Program-made: the position numbers and the translations under genes
Part shown: piece by piece, positions 23,996 through 34,204 of the stretch
Layout of the letters: each line of letters opens with the position of its first letter
Position numbering within the stretch: position 1 is the first letter of the stretch
Notes under the pieces: model-generated
Seen by the model: the letters and a program-made list of their open reading frames with translations, nothing else
Told to the model about the DNA's origin: nothing
Database searches by the model: none
NCBI GenBank assembly: GCA_963691705.1
Contig: OY829541.1
Location: 11,712,564-11,776,563, forward strand
Direction of reading: 5' to 3'
Origin: Viola odorata
Taxonomy: Eukaryota > Streptophyta > Magnoliopsida > Malpighiales > Violaceae
Length of the DNA stretch: 64,000 nt

Positions 23996-24207
23996 TTAGT
24001 GTTTATTTCCTTCCTATTATAGACATTAGGAGGAGTTTTGTAGAATTGCGTGCTATTTGCTGGATTTTGATGAGAAAGTCGGCATCAAGGCCTCGCAGCT
24101 AATTGTTCGCAGACGCTAGAAGTCCACTCCGGATATGGAAAGTTAAAAAAGGGAAAATCTGGAAAGGGAAAGTCCGATGGAGCTGGGATTTCTTCTCACG
24201 TGTTGAC
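23996..24207. other. Short LTR-like fragment, unassigned
   Basis: Phrases such as GCTGGATTTTGATGAGAAAG and GCAGACGCTAG recall the first 150 bp of the Athila-like LTRs in this window, but no boundaries are visible. Confidence 0.3.
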
Positions 24208-25651
24208 TGGGATGTCGAGCCCGTCAAAAATAAATAAGAGTTATAACTTGCTACTAAGAACAAATAGTTTGTAGATAGCAATAAGAGGATCGAACCACAA
24301 AGAGTTAAGGTATAATTATTGTGTGTGCTTGTAAATGACAGTGATGACACTTAGGTGAAAAGTGGAGTTTTGTATTACGTCTAAAACTAATTAAAATAGC
24401 AAAACTGTATTGGTCAAGAAATCGGATTCAGATATTGAGATAAAATACGAGAGTGGCTTCCTAGTAGAGGCTGGCGAGCAATAAGACATGAAATGCGATC
24501 ATCGACACAAGGACTTTCATCTCCAATCCACAGAGCTGCTATAGGATCAAGATACGCTTATAACCCCTGCTTCCCTCCTATATAAACACCACCTCAGGTA
24601 CGCTTAGAGATGATGCCTTACCAATGAGCACCTTGCTGGTTAAAAGGTTTACCGAGTTGGCAGCTGGCTTGAGTCGATTACACCTCTACGGTGCATTCGT
24701 CCTCCATGGCTTAGGGGAAGACAACTCCATACTAGTATCCTCGGTTGTCAATCGGGACTTGATCTGATTAACCTTGTCCCCTACCGTTTCCTAGATACAC
24801 CCAGTAGCGCGTAGGAGTCTACTTCGATCTTCTTGGTCGATAATCCATAACCAAGAAGAATGACGGCTGCGAGATCTGTTCAATCCTAGAGTGATCAATT
24901 CTAATACCAAACAGAAGTGCATTAAGAATAAGTGTGGAATCAATTAAATGCAGATATGGAGATTGATAAGAATAATTAGGTCTCATGCATATTCAAACTC
25001 ATGCCACAAAAATGCCTCTACTAAGAAGATGATAAATATATTAAGATGATAAAAATCCTTCATTTCTGAAGGAGCAAGAGTATGTGAAAGATAAAACCCG
25101 AAGAAGAGTTTCAGGTAAGAGCAGCCACCATGACAAATCCTCAATTCCATCCTCGTTTGCTCTCAACCCTAAAGAGGGTATTTATTTTCCTAAGAAAGTA
25201 ACTGACTGCAGAAATTAAGGGAAATCCTAATTAAGATAAGATTGTATTTTAAATTCTCTCCTCCTCACAAAGTAAATAAGATCAGATCAGATCGATGGGA
25301 GTGCGTCCAAATTAGCCAGTGATTAATGCTCTAGATCGTCGGGGCAAGGATATCTTCTACCAAGGCCTCAATCGCTATCTGCTCTAAAAGTTTTGTTCGC
25401 TAGGTGAGGGATTAATCAAGCAAGAGTGTCTTGATCAAGAGAGAGACTCATCATCTTGGTCTAGAATGTTGGACCAGGAAGTAGGATGCACCAAAAATGT
25501 CCAAAAATCATGCGCAAATCTTCCTTTCTGCTATTCTCCTTTTAAATTTTGTTCCCTACAATAATCGAATATTTCTCAAAGAAATCAATAGCATACCATT
25601 CGAAATAGCAAGAGAACATGTGGTAAAAACTACTATAATTAAGCTCAATCA
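24208..25651 (-). repeat. 3' LTR of an inverted Athila-like element (E)
   Basis: On the minus strand the segment starts TGATTGAGC immediately after a G-run polypurine tract and ends GGGCTCGACATCCCA, giving 1444 bp. The terminal 400 bp match the solo LTR at 12732-13806. The polypurine tract next to it shows that it is the 3' LTR of a minus-strand element. Only about 610 bp of that element's interior remain (to 26264). Confidence 0.7.
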
Positions 25652-25653
25652 AA

Positions 25654-25676
25654 CCCCCCCCCTCCCCCCCCCCCCA
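25654..25676 (-). promoter_or_regulatory. Polypurine tract of element E
   Basis: A run of C interrupted by one T on the plus strand, i.e. G-rich purines on the minus strand, lies two bases from the LTR start. This is the position where plus-strand DNA synthesis is primed. Confidence 0.65.
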
Positions 25677-26264
25677 ACACTTATATCATGCTTGCCCCCA
25701 AGCATACTGACTCGAGACACAGAAAAGCAAAACAAAACACACCAAAAAGATAAGAATCAGAGTGCTCCTGCAGTTAACTATTCATCTTATCACATAGAAT
25801 GCTTTGAACAATTCACTCCACGGCTCCAAAACTGTATTAAAAAGGCCTAACCAATACCCCAAACCGCCTTTTCATACAGAGCCATAACTTAGGTGCTCTC
25901 ACGATAGGATTTTGCAATTGAAACATGACTAAACTTTTCTGACCTCTTGTGCTTGCCTTCCTCACATGAACTTCTCTCAAATTTACCATTGTTTTTTAGC
26001 TTAGCAATTTACCAGCATTTCATGACATTTCATGAGTAGTTTCCTAGATGTTCCCACTTGATGAGGCGAGAACACCAGGACAGAATGCTTTCTAAAATAT
26101 GCTGAGGTAAAATTTTTAGTTCTCTAGATATTATTACTTAGTGAGGCAAGAGTACTAAAGCATTTATTCTTATTAAATGGCTCTTTTTTTACATGGTAGT
26201 TCTATGCATAAAGGTGCACAAGGTAAGACAAAACAGTAAGTATGATTCTCTTAAGAATCCTGGC
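25677..26264 (-). other. Residual 3' interior of element E
   Basis: On the minus strand TGCTTGGGGGCAAGCATG lies just upstream of the polypurine tract, a phrase common in Athila-type 3' regions. The rest is non-coding. It ends abruptly at the 5' LTR of the Tat element at 26265. Confidence 0.5.
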
Positions 26265-26743
26265 TGATAACTATAAATGAGACTTTGAGGGCATTATCGT
26301 CCTTTGACCCTGTCTTGAGGACTAGAGAACTGTAGAGGTCAAGCTCATCCACGGTATCGGTCGTCCCGTCTTCTCACCAATGATCCTGGGATGGTCGACA
26401 TCAGCCGGGGGGGTCGGGGGGGTCTCATTTAACATCAGGAGGGCAAGTGACATTAACGAAAGGTTCGAGTTGTCACCAACCGCGTTATTACCCCTAGATA
26501 ACGGGGTACTCAAGATAACACTCATTTTCTGCCTATAAATACCACAAAGATCAAGAGGAAAATGTAAGCCTAAGATTGCTGGCCTAAACTCTGCCATTCT
26601 CACTACTCATACTGACTTAAGCATCGGAGTGTCTACGCCGGAGACCCCCTCCGACGCTTTGCAGGTACACCGGACGTCGAGTACAGTGATCCCGAGCAAC
26701 CATTTTCCTCACCTACCCCTTCCTAGAAGTCTAAATCTTATCA
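26265..26743 (+). repeat. 5' LTR of the Tat element
   Basis: The LTR starts TGATAACTATAAATG and ends AATCTTATCA, 479 bp. A TATA box lies at 26534-26541 (TATAAATA). Downstream, ACTGACTTAAGCATCGGAGTG and a GACCCCCTCCGACGC stretch before GCAGGTAC are typical of the R/U5 region of Tat elements. The five bases before it, CTGGC (26260-26264), should be the target duplication; the partner was not found because the 3' end is missing. Confidence 0.8.
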
Positions 26744-26745
26744 AA

Positions 26746-26765
26746 TTGGTGCTTTCATTGAGAGC
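26746..26765 (+). promoter_or_regulatory. Primer-binding site of the Tat element
   Basis: TTGGTGCTTTCATTGAGAGC follows the LTR end by two bases. This post-LTR sequence is common among plant Tat-type elements. I have not matched it to a specific tRNA. Confidence 0.6.
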
Positions 26766-26829
26766 TTTGGTTCTATTAAGTGAGCGCCCTTAATAGCCAA
26801 GCTCTGTCTCTTTTGGAGATCGAAGGATC

Positions 26830-27985
26830 ATGGCTTCTGGTTCAGAATCTACACCTTCTCAGCCTCACGACGTTCTTTTCGTTCCGCGCAGAGAACTTTT
26901 TCCCTTTACTTCTGTCAACATTTCTATCGTAACACAAGGAACTCCTTATGGGCAAACGGAGTTCCCCTTTGGGCTGACAACGGGATCATTCCCCCAGATG
27001 AATACTCCATCTTCCCAAATGGCAGGATCAAGTTTCTCCACTCCCCCACCGATGGGATCTGTAATGGATAGTACAAATAATTTTTTGGCAAACTCTCTAC
27101 TAGCTCTGCGCGCTCAGGTGGACCAATTAACCGCGTTAGCCATCGAATCAACTCCAAGTGCCTCCGGATCCGTTATTCCCTCTCACATGACATTCACCCC
27201 TTATATTGTCGTTGATCGGCCGTTATCACCTCTATGACCCAGGAGCATCCTGATGACTTTGTCTACAGTGACGGTCGCTGTTAACTTCACACAACCCGCT
27301 CACGAACGGCTGGAATTTTTAGTGTGACACCTGCAGGAGATCCCTATATCCCAAGAGGAACAATGGCATGATCAATACAGAGATCGTTGGGATGGGAGGC
27401 GAGATGAATTGGTTAGAGATGTGTCCCCTAGACGCAGTGAAAGGTTGAGTAGCAGGAGATATCATACCCGCTCACCAAGAAGTCGCAGCCTGTCCCCCAG
27501 GCGACATCATGTACCCGATCCGCAAGGACAGAGGCATCATGTGGAAGCTTCTCCTCCCCGCCAACCTCACGGAATCTATGATAACAACGTTGGTCACCCA
27601 TTCAGCTATCGCATAAGGAATCACAGAGTCAGTCGGCACGTTAAACTCCCTACGGAGTCCTATGACGGCACAAGGGACCCCATCTCCCACCTTAACAAGG
27701 TGAAAGATTTCACGCAGTTCCAAACTCACAGTGACGCGGCCTTGTGCTAGATATTTGTCATCTCACTATCAGGAGTCGCACGTCTTTGGTTTGAGGCACT
27801 CCCAACTGGGTCAATTGACAGTTTCTCGCAACTGGAAGCTAAGTTTAGAAGTCAGTTCAGCACAACCATTCCTATCAAAACGTCCGCTGTAGCTTTGTTC
27901 GATATACACAGAAAACCTCAGGAATCCTTGAAAGATTTTCTTAGTCGTTTTGATATAGAAATGTCGTTAACGTTAGGCGTCACCA
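26830..27985 (+). pseudogene. gag of the Tat element
   Basis: A start at 26830 opens a Ser/Thr/Pro-rich segment to the stop at 27235. After a frame change, 27400-27985 carries an Arg/Ser-rich tract (RSRSLSPRRHH) and then the conserved capsid-like region (PTESYDGTRDPISHLN, ARLWFEALP, FLSRFDIEMSL) with one stop at 27748-27750. Gag forms the virus-like particle in which the element is copied. The frame passes straight from the capsid part into RT text without the CCHC zinc knuckle or the protease DTG motif, which indicates an in-frame deletion. Confidence 0.8.
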
Positions 27986-28984
27986 TTGAATTTGCCTGGA
28001 AGCCCGCAGATATGCCTGGTATCTCAAGAGAGGTAGTAGAGCATCGGCTTAAAGTCGCTCCAAGTGTCAAACTAGTCTATCAGAAACGATGAGCGTTTTC
28101 TATAGAAAAAGCAATGGCCATTGACAAGGAGGTGTCGAAACTCCTAGACGCAGGTTTCATCCGACAAGTCCAATACCCGACTTGGCTAGCTAATCCTGTC
28201 CTAGCTCCAAAGCCCAACAGAGAGTGGTGTATGTGCATCGACTTCACTGATCTAAACGATGCCTGCCCCAAGGACTGCTACCCGCTACCTCGAATCGATC
28301 CATTAGTCGACCAGATTGTCGGGTATGCTTATTTGAGCTCTTTAGATGCCAACTCCGGATATCACCAGATTCCTATGGCTGCCGAGGATGAAGAAAAGAC
28401 CGCTTTCATCACCCCGAAAGCCACTTATTGTTATACGGCAATGCCGTTCAGACTGAAGAACGCTGGAGAAACTTTCCAGCGTATGGCAAATAAGGTATTT
28501 GAGAAACAAATCGGAAAGAAAGTAGAAGTTTACGTGGATGACATATTGGTCAAGAGTCGAAGCTTTGAGGATCACTTGGCAGACCTGGGAGAGGTTTTCA
28601 ATGTGATGCGAGAGTATAAAATGAAGCTGAACCCCCGTAAATACATGTTTGCGTTCCAAACGGGCAAGTTCTTGGGATATGTCGTCAACCAGAAAGGCAT
28701 CCAACCAAATCCGTCAAAGATAAAAGCCATCCATGACATGATATCGCCACGGATTGTTAAAGAAGTACAAAGACTCATAGGGCGCGTTATCGCTCTAGGG
28801 CGTTTCATTTCCAAACAAGGTGAAATATGCCTACCCTTTTTTAAGGTTATACGATAAAAGGCTCCCTTTGGATGGACAAAGGAATGCGAAGCGGCATTTA
28901 CGAGCCTGAAAGCTTATCTTTCATCTGATCTGGTGTTAACAAGACTAGAGCTGGCGATACCCTATACCTGTACCTTGGCGTTGC
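27986..28984 (+). pseudogene. Reverse transcriptase of the Tat element
   Basis: The text starts with FAWKPADMPGIS, a Tat-specific lead-in to RT. It continues with the RT blocks WCMCIDFTDLNDACPKD, LSSLDANSGYHQI, YTAMPFRLKNAGETFQR and the catalytic YVDD box (about 28535). It ends with the RNase H connection FGWTKECEAAF. Stops occur at 28090 (K R stop A F, an Arg CGA to TGA change) and 28855. RT copies the element's RNA into DNA. The catalytic core (28114-28857) is otherwise uninterrupted. Confidence 0.9.
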
Positions 28985-29937
28985 TGATGAAGTGGTTAGG
29001 ATGTCCTTGTACGAGACGACAACCATGCCTACCACCTAGTGTACTTTGTTAGCCATGTTTTGAAAGATGTTGAGCTGTGGTATGCTCGCATTGAGAAGAT
29101 AGCGCTTGCATTAATACAGGCTACGCGAAAAATGGACAAATATTTCCAGGCCCACCCCGTCATCGTGCTACAGACCAACCCTTGAGAAGGATCTTCAGGA
29201 AACCTGAGTCTTCAGGAAGAATGCTAATTTGGGCTATTGAACTCGAACAATACGGGCTACAGTATAAATCCCGACCATCCATAAAAGCTCAAGTCTTAGC
29301 AGACTTCATAGCCGAGTGCACGTTTACGCAGGATCCATTAACGGACCTGCTGGAAGAAGAGAGAGATGATTTGGATCTCCCATTCCCCAAAACCTACACC
29401 GATTTATGGGTTGTCCACGTGGACGGAGCCAAGAACCAAGAACAAGCTGGAGTAGGAATATTAGTGACTGGACCGCTAGGTATACAGATACGATATGCCA
29501 TTCGAATCCTACGACCATTATCCAACAATGCGGCGGAATACGAAGCGTTGTTGGCTGTCCTCAGGATAGGTAAAAATTTATCCATAAAAGCCATACACGA
29601 CGGCGGAGTAATGAGAGATTTACGACTGAAGATATACGGCGACTCCAAGTTAATAATAGACCAAGTCTTGGGCAATTCTCAAGCTAGAGAGCCCATTATG
29701 ATCCAATATTTCTCTAAAGAGAAACGTGAGTTGCTGGAAATAAGAAAAAGGGGCATACAGGTCAGCATCGAACACGTCCCTCGTGAGGATAACGCTGAGA
29801 CGGACAGCCTTGCTAAAATTGCAGCAAGCCCGGAAGCAACCATACCTACCGACGTATATTTTGAGGAAATATTTATGCCTTCCTTCATGGAAGAACAAAC
29901 GTCACTCTGTATTGAAGAAATCGAAGGCGATTGGTGA
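28985..29937 (+). pseudogene. RNase H plus second (archaeal-type) RNase H of the Tat element
   Basis: The first RNase H is frameshifted (about 28985-29170: YFVSHVLKDVELWYARIEK). A clean frame from 29182 to 29937 carries the linker FIAECTF and then the second RNase H, with VDGAKNQEQAGVGI, NNAAEYEALLA, IYGDSKLIIDQV and HVPREDNAETDSLAK, which include the acidic catalytic positions D, E, D and D. This extra domain occurs in the Tat clade of plant Ty3/gypsy elements. RNase H removes RNA from the RNA/DNA hybrid. Confidence 0.88.
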
Positions 29938-31220
29938 ATCCCTGTAATAAAATTTCTAAAGCACGATGAATTACCCAAAGATAACGTCGAAAAGAAAAAG
30001 TGCTAAAACAGGCAGCACGGTGTACATACTATGACGGTGAACTGATTAGGAGGTACTTTTCTCACCCCGCCGCCAAGTGCATAACGGAACAAGAAGACCT
30101 CCACACTTTATGAGAAATCCACGAAGGAATATGTGGTATGCATGTGTCTGGCGGCACCTTGGTAGAACACATTTTTCGGGCAGGATTCTATTGGCCTACC
30201 ATTTGCAGGGACTGTAATAATTTTGTACAGAAATCTCAGAAATGTCAGAAATGTCAAGAGTTCTAAAAAATTCCCCGACGACCTGCTACGGAAATCTCCG
30301 AACTTATTGCTCCTTGTCCTTTTGCCAAATGGGGAATTGACATCTTAGGCCCGTTTCCAAAAGCAATGTCTCAGCTGAAATTCGTAGTCGTGGCAGTGGA
30401 CTACTTCACAAAATGGGCGGAAGCGGAAGTGGTAGCTAACATCACAACTGAAAAGATTTGGCATTTCTTTAAACACCAAGTTATCATGCGATTTGGTGTA
30501 CCCCATGTGCAAGTTAGCGATAACGGGACACAATTTATAAGTCAATTCTTTAAAGACCAATACGTAGAATTCCAGATCGAACAAAGATTTTCTTCCGTAG
30601 CCTACCCACAAACTAATGGACAAGTGGAGATAACCAATCGAAGCATCCTTAGTGGTATCAAGAAAAATTTAGAAGGCTCCAAAAAGAAGTGGGCAGATGA
30701 GCTGTCGTATGTGATGTGGGCATATCACATGACCATTAAAATCAGCACTGGAGAAACACCCTTCTCAATGGCTTTCGGCACTGAGGTCGTCACACCGGTA
30801 GAAATCGACACTCTAAGCTTGCGAGTGGCATACTTTAAGGAGGAGATAAACGAAGAGAGACTACGGGAAAATCTTGACGCATTACCTGAATTACACGAAG
30901 AAACCCTTCTAAAAATACTGCATTACAAAAGAAAAATGGCACGTTATCACAATAGGCGTGTTAGAGAACGATTGCTGAAGACAGGAGACCTGGTACTCAG
31001 AGACAAACGAGCGTCTAGACAACGCATAGGGAAACTTAGACCAAACTGGGATGACCCTTATCGCGTCACCCGCGTTATTAGAAAGGGAGCATATCACTTG
31101 GAAACACTTGACGGTATCCCCTTGTCAAATTCTTGGAACATAGCTCGCTTGAAATTATATCATGCTATAATCTGGCATATCTCTGCACGATTTGATAACA
31201 TTACTAATAATATGAGTTAA
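29938..31220 (+). pseudogene. Integrase of the Tat element
   Basis: The N-terminal HHCC zinc finger is visible but interrupted (HEGICGMH, YWPTI, CQKCQ; stops at about 30112 and 30264). An open frame from 30366 to 31220 holds the catalytic core: VVAVDYFTKWAEAE (first D), VSDNGTQF (second D) and TNGQVEITNR (E). The C-terminal part has KLRPNWDDPYRVT and SWNIARLKLYH. The 285-codon open stretch makes this the best preserved coding part of the element. Confidence 0.9.
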
Positions 31221-31288
31221 CAATTGAATCAAGAATATCCTCATACATTTTGTGGTAAATGACGTGCAGATAACAAAGGGTGTGAGGA

Positions 31289-31809
31289 GTGAAAATCCTA
31301 TCCTTGTGACAACCACTCCTGATCAGACATCTCACTAAGACGAGGCACGCCCTGACACACATAAAGATTCAATGCCGGGAGTGAAAATCCTATCCTTGTG
31401 ACAACCGTGCTAACACAGACGACTCACTAAGACGAGGCACGCCCCGGCACCCCCGGAAGTGAAAATCCTATCCTTGTGACAACCGTGTTAACATAGACGG
31501 CTCACTAAGACAAGGCACGCTCCGGGGAAAATGAAGACTCCACCCTGGAAGTGAAAATCCTATCCTTGTGACGACCGTGCTAACACAGATGGCTCATTAA
31601 GACGAGGCACTCTTCAGGGTAGGGAGAACTCAACTCCTGGAAGTGAAAATCATATCCTTGTGATGGTTGTGCTAACACAGACGCCTCACTAAGACGAGGC
31701 ACGCTCCAGGGGAATGAGAAATCAACGCCTGGAAGTGAAAATCCTATCCTTGTGACAACTGCTCCTGATTAGACGACTCACTAAGACGAGGCACGCTCTA
31801 GGCCAACCA
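31289..31809 (+). repeat. 92-bp tandem array downstream of pol (6 copies)
   Basis: The phrase GTGAAAATCCTATCCTTGTG (one copy has CATATC) starts at 31289, 31381, 31459, 31551, 31643 and 31735. Spacings are 92, 78, 92, 92 and 92. Each unit also contains CTCACTAAGACGAGGCAC. Such arrays in the 3' untranslated region of Tat/Ogre-type elements are known and have been proposed as seeds of satellite DNA. Confidence 0.95.
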
Positions 31810-33179
31810 TTGAAACACGGGATGTGGGTAACGCCCCAGCAAGTAACCAGACAAAAAATACCTAGTGAAGTGGCTGGAAAGGCAATACCCCGATAAAGAG
31901 ATACCTCAACAAAGTAATGCTCCAGCGAGGCCGGATTCAGCAAGGCTGAATGAAAAAGCAATACCAACACATACGGGTGAAGACCCACAGATGCCACTAA
32001 TGTTTATCATTGCATGTCATTTCACTGACGTAATAAAACAACAATTGAGAATGTGCAGGAAAATTGTGGAAACAGGGAAATAGTGAAGAGATCGACGCCC
32101 ATGCAGGCGGTAACATCCTACAGCCTATCATCGTAATTCGCACGGAGAGCGTGCTATTATCGGCAAATGCTTTGCCATCTTGATTCAAGAAATACTGATA
32201 GGTATCTTTAATACCAGTCATGTTAGTCCTCTCGAGGATATGATATTTTCCATCTAAGCAACAAACGGGAATCTGTGTATATCCTAGAAGTATCTCTCAT
32301 TATTTAAACGGGGAATACGAAGATAGTAAACAGGGTAACGTTGCAACATTTTCTGCCCATAATTCTGGTGACAGGTTATCACCCTATTATTTTTCCCTCT
32401 GACAGTGGAATGTATATTCTACAATGTTATATTGTTCCGACATCTATTCCTACCGAAAAAGATACATCTATATCTATGCATATGGCATCTTTTGCTAACG
32501 ATGAATATCTACATCAATACAACACTATTATGAAAACTCTTATTCATGGAGTTATCTTGCTAATTAATTTATCTCTCAAAGGGGTGGCGATAATCTATTC
32601 GCCCGGTAATACCAGAAGGGTGGTGATAAAGAGACATTCAGAAAATCTTCCTCTTTCGCCACAACAGCATCGGTTGCATGATATACAGGGACTAATCCCT
32701 AACTGCCAGAAACATCAAAGGGAGGAAGATACTGCAAGAAGTAGCATATCGCAAAACGCATTATCTTAGTAACAAATATGACTATGACGAAAATAGCTTG
32801 TCGCTGGCACGAAGATTCATTCACAAGAGCATTATATCATTATAATGACACATCTTTAAGGCTGAAGATTTCAAAGACCCTATGGACGTAACGCTTCAGT
32901 TCAGAATTATATATTATATCACCGTTTATTTTCAAAATCATGACAATTGGATCCTCTAGTAAGGTATATAAATGATAATTCACTTTCGATATCGTTAACC
33001 ATTGTTATGGCAGTTGTATCCAAAAATAAAGCCAACAAGGAGAGAAACTTCAAAAAAAAAGGGGGCAACAACTATTTAAGGCGGCAGTGTCATTACAAAA
33101 AGATCTGAAGTCTGAAAGACAGGCAAAGTATGTCAATATCCAAAAATGACAAAAGGAAGATGATAACAGATGATAACGC
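31810..33179 (+). other. 3' non-coding region of the Tat element
   Basis: There is no convincing gene. A purine-rich AAAAAAAAAGGGGGCAAC lies at about 33051-33069, near the end of the antisense gene; it could be polypurine-like but no LTR follows it. Weakly repetitive phrases (AACGCCCCAGCAAGTAA, AATGCTCCAGCGAGG) occur at 31830-31960. Confidence 0.5.
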
Positions 33180-34197
33180 TTAAGGAGGAGCCGTCCCATC
33201 AGTGTTTTCTTCTTCGCGGGCTCTTGCTTGCGGGCCCTCTGGAGGTGGAAATTCTCATCAGTTATATTTTTGGACTTTCCCATGAATGATTGAGAAACGT
33301 CCTTAGGACGAAAAGTTTCTGTTCCATAAACTTCCAAAAAGGCATCTACCATAACGCCTGCACCTTCCCGCATATACCACTGGCACTTGACTGGAGACAG
33401 ATCAAGCTCTCCAGTCAGTCTGGCATTTTTACTCCTTTCTGCCTCCAACTTGGCATTAAGAGCAGCAATTCTAGCATCATCCTCAGTTCCTTTTCTCTTT
33501 GCGTTATCCAGGGCAAGCCTGGTATCCTCCACATCCCTTTTGGCAACTGCCAAAGCATCTGAAAGTTCTTAACGCTCGCCCGTCAGCTTGTCTACTTCCC
33601 TCTGCTTCCCTGCAATCACCTTCGTATTATCCTCGTCCCAGTAGTGAAGATGACAAAATGAGGAAAATGCACGGGAATGAAGAAAATTCACACGCTCTTG
33701 GGGAGTCTTGGCCAGAAACGCCTATTTTTCCCCTTGAAGCGACAATAAGCGGGCTGCTAAAAGTGAAGAAGAGGCTAGGGAATCGTCATCACCACTAACC
33801 CCTAAGGCCCGAAAGGCATCCTCACGTAAACTACCCAAGTTAACTTGATGGGTAACGGGCACAGAAGAGGCCATTGTACTCAGGCCAGCCATCAAACAGG
33901 AAGCGACATTCTCTCCCTCTCTAGAAGCTGGGATCACAGGAGAAGGAACAAAAACAAAGTTGAAGGAGAAGGGGGATGACTAGAAGAACCTCCCACGTGA
34001 GAAACATATGGTGGAAAATTGGTGTCAATCAGATCTAAGGTAAATTCCATGTGAAGAGGAGTTGAATGGGGAGATGACGCAGTAAAAGCATGAAATTCAC
34101 TAGCAATATTCCCATCCCTCAATGGTTCAGAATACTGGATACCGTCCGAAGAGGCTCTCGTTGAAGAAGCAACTCCAGAAGTTCCTTGCTCGGACAA
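33180..34197 (-). pseudogene. Antisense gene of the Tat element, coiled-coil protein
   Basis: On the strand opposite to pol, a start at 34197 gives MSEQGTSGVASSTRASSDG. After one frameshift near 33965 the same gene continues (FVPSPVIPASREG, REDAFRALGVSGDDD, KTPQERVNFLHSR) with stops at about 33720 and 33570. It then runs through a heptad-like coiled coil (RDVEDTRLALDNAKRK, AALNAKLEAERSKNARLTGEL) and ends near 33180 after AFLEVYGTETF. The position matches the antisense ORF of Retand and gene 23 of Grande. Its function is unknown; coiled-coil oligomerisation is inferred from the sequence only. Confidence 0.65.
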
Positions 34198-34204
34198 GCG
34201 ACTC

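Larger units (their letters stand above)
26265..34197 (+). mobile_element. Tat-lineage Ty3/gypsy element, Retand/Grande-like (G), lacking its 3' LTR
   Basis: Order: 5' LTR (26265-26743), primer site, gag, RT, RNase H, a second archaeal-type RNase H, integrase, a 92-bp tandem array (31289-31809), a long 3' region and an antisense gene (33180-34197). The second RNase H is diagnostic of the Tat clade. An antisense ORF and tandem repeats after pol are known from Retand (Silene) and, for the antisense gene, Grande (maize). The zinc knuckle and protease are missing through an in-frame deletion at about 27980. The 3' LTR is absent: the element ends at a joint with an inverted element at about 34200. 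Confidence 0.85.

Noticed and set aside
32341..32769. Plus-strand frame of 142 codons
   Set aside because: It sits in the 3' non-coding region of the Tat element, has no recognisable motif, and has the composition expected of random AT-rich DNA.
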